From assembly GCA_001465115.1 (NCBI GenBank), contig CP013614.1, positions 558,001-622,000 of the forward strand: DNA of 64,000 nucleotides, in the 5' to 3' direction. Made by a program: the position numbers and the translations under genes. The notes below the pieces were generated by a model. That model had not been told where the DNA came from. It did not search any database and saw only the letters and a program-made list of their open reading frames with translations. The stretch comes from Enterococcus silesiacus (lineage in GTDB: Bacteria; Bacillota; Bacilli; Lactobacillales; Enterococcaceae). This document shows positions 63,582 through 64,000 of the stretch, one piece after another (the first letter of the stretch is position 1; every line of letters begins with the position of its first letter).

Positions 63582-63989
63582 ATGAATTATTGGATCGGGG
63601 TTGCTTCTAAAGATCACGTAGCGCTAGGTGTAGCAGGAGGCTTCTGCCAATTATGTCATGGTAAATCAGCACCGTTGAATAAAATGAAAGCAGGCGATTG
63701 GTTGATTTACTATGCACCGAAGCAGAGTTTGAAAATCAAAGAACCGTGTCAGGAGTTTATTGCACTGGGACAAGTGTTACCTGGGGAAACGTATTCGTTT
63801 GAAATGGCTCCAGGCTTTGTTCCCTTTAGAAAAAATATTGACTTCTTAAAAAAGATTCAACCAGTGCCATTACAAGCAGTTGCTCAGTTTCGACTATGGC
63901 AGGAATATCGATCACGATTGAGATTTGGCCATTTTCAAATTCCGGAAGAGCTATTTGATTTTATCGTTTCTGGAATGAAAAGAGCGTAA
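63582..63989 (+). CDS. EVE domain protein
   Basis: A 135-residue protein of the EVE/PUA-like fold (UPF0310). It starts MNYWIGVASKDHVALGVAGGFCQL, then MKAGDWLIYYAPK and a later RFGHFQIPEELF. EVE domains recognise modified bases in nucleic acids and occur alone or fused to defence nucleases. It follows the PPOX gene by 21 bases and may share its transcript. RBS GGAAGGGAG. Confidence 0.84.
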   Translation: MNYWIGVASKDHVALGVAGGFCQLCHGKSAPLNKMKAGDWLIYYAPKQSLKIKEPCQEFIALGQVLPGETYSFEMAPGFVPFRKNIDFLKKIQPVPLQAVAQFRLWQEYRSRLRFGHFQIPEELFDFIVSGMKRA

Positions 63990-64000
63990 TAAATAAAAAA

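Overview
The window looks like chromosomal DNA of an Enterococcus. Evidence is the low G+C content, AGGAGG-type ribosome sites, a WalRKHIJ operon, IreB, the rimP-nusA-rnpM-ylxQ-infB-rbfA operon and a CIRCE-controlled hrcA-grpE-dnaK-dnaJ operon. The arginine biosynthesis genes and many lineage-specific intergenic differences suggest a species other than E. faecalis; that is inference from gene content, and I cannot name the species.

Layout. 1-5125: tail of an unknown gene, DUF1836 and DegV/FakB proteins, an AqpZ-type aquaporin, an SDR dehydrogenase divergent from its probable MerR regulator, and an S66 carboxypeptidase. 5311-10896: walRKHIJ cell-wall control operon. 11106-16254: a permease/TIGR03943 pair, GNAT, split ThrE exporter, DUF554 and a GyrI-like protein. 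16354-20433: argCBDF behind an ArgR-like box; argJ is absent. 20477-22402: methyltransferase and ireB-ruvX-DUF1292. 22403-27504: an AT-rich accessory island with four proteins I cannot assign and two stretches that look like large structured non-coding RNAs (about 23763-24394 and about 25042-25557). It is bounded by a second, diverged copy of the DUF1292 gene end plus terminator. 27769-28997: small unknown protein and a lipoprotein. 29074-31885 (minus): rodA and ftsW, preceded by a tiny ORF and a clear M-box (Mg2+) riboswitch. 32182-37986: GH3 glycosidase, alsS-alsD acetoin genes, rnhC. 38109-43825: rimP-nusA-infB-rbfA. 44022-47395: secreted coiled-coil/CAP protein, truB, ribF. 47606-51462: LysR regulator, CocE-type hydrolase and the wreck of a beta-glucoside operon. 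51848-58103: hemW and the hrcA heat-shock operon. 58158-63989: WYL regulator, an ECF transporter operon with a DUF4430 lipoprotein, a PPOX protein and an EVE protein.

How the parts work together. Much of the window serves the cell envelope: WalRK and its WalHI regulators, IreB (substrate of the IreK kinase), RodA/FtsW and the PcsB-like secreted protein. The RodA/FtsW pair sits under a magnesium riboswitch, which is unexpected. The most novel part is the island with its two candidate giant RNAs; the class ROOL or GOLLD is my best guess but cannot be confirmed without covariance-model searches. A second new element is a roughly 120-nt intergenic repeat found in sense orientation just upstream of two genes (SDR and rimP).
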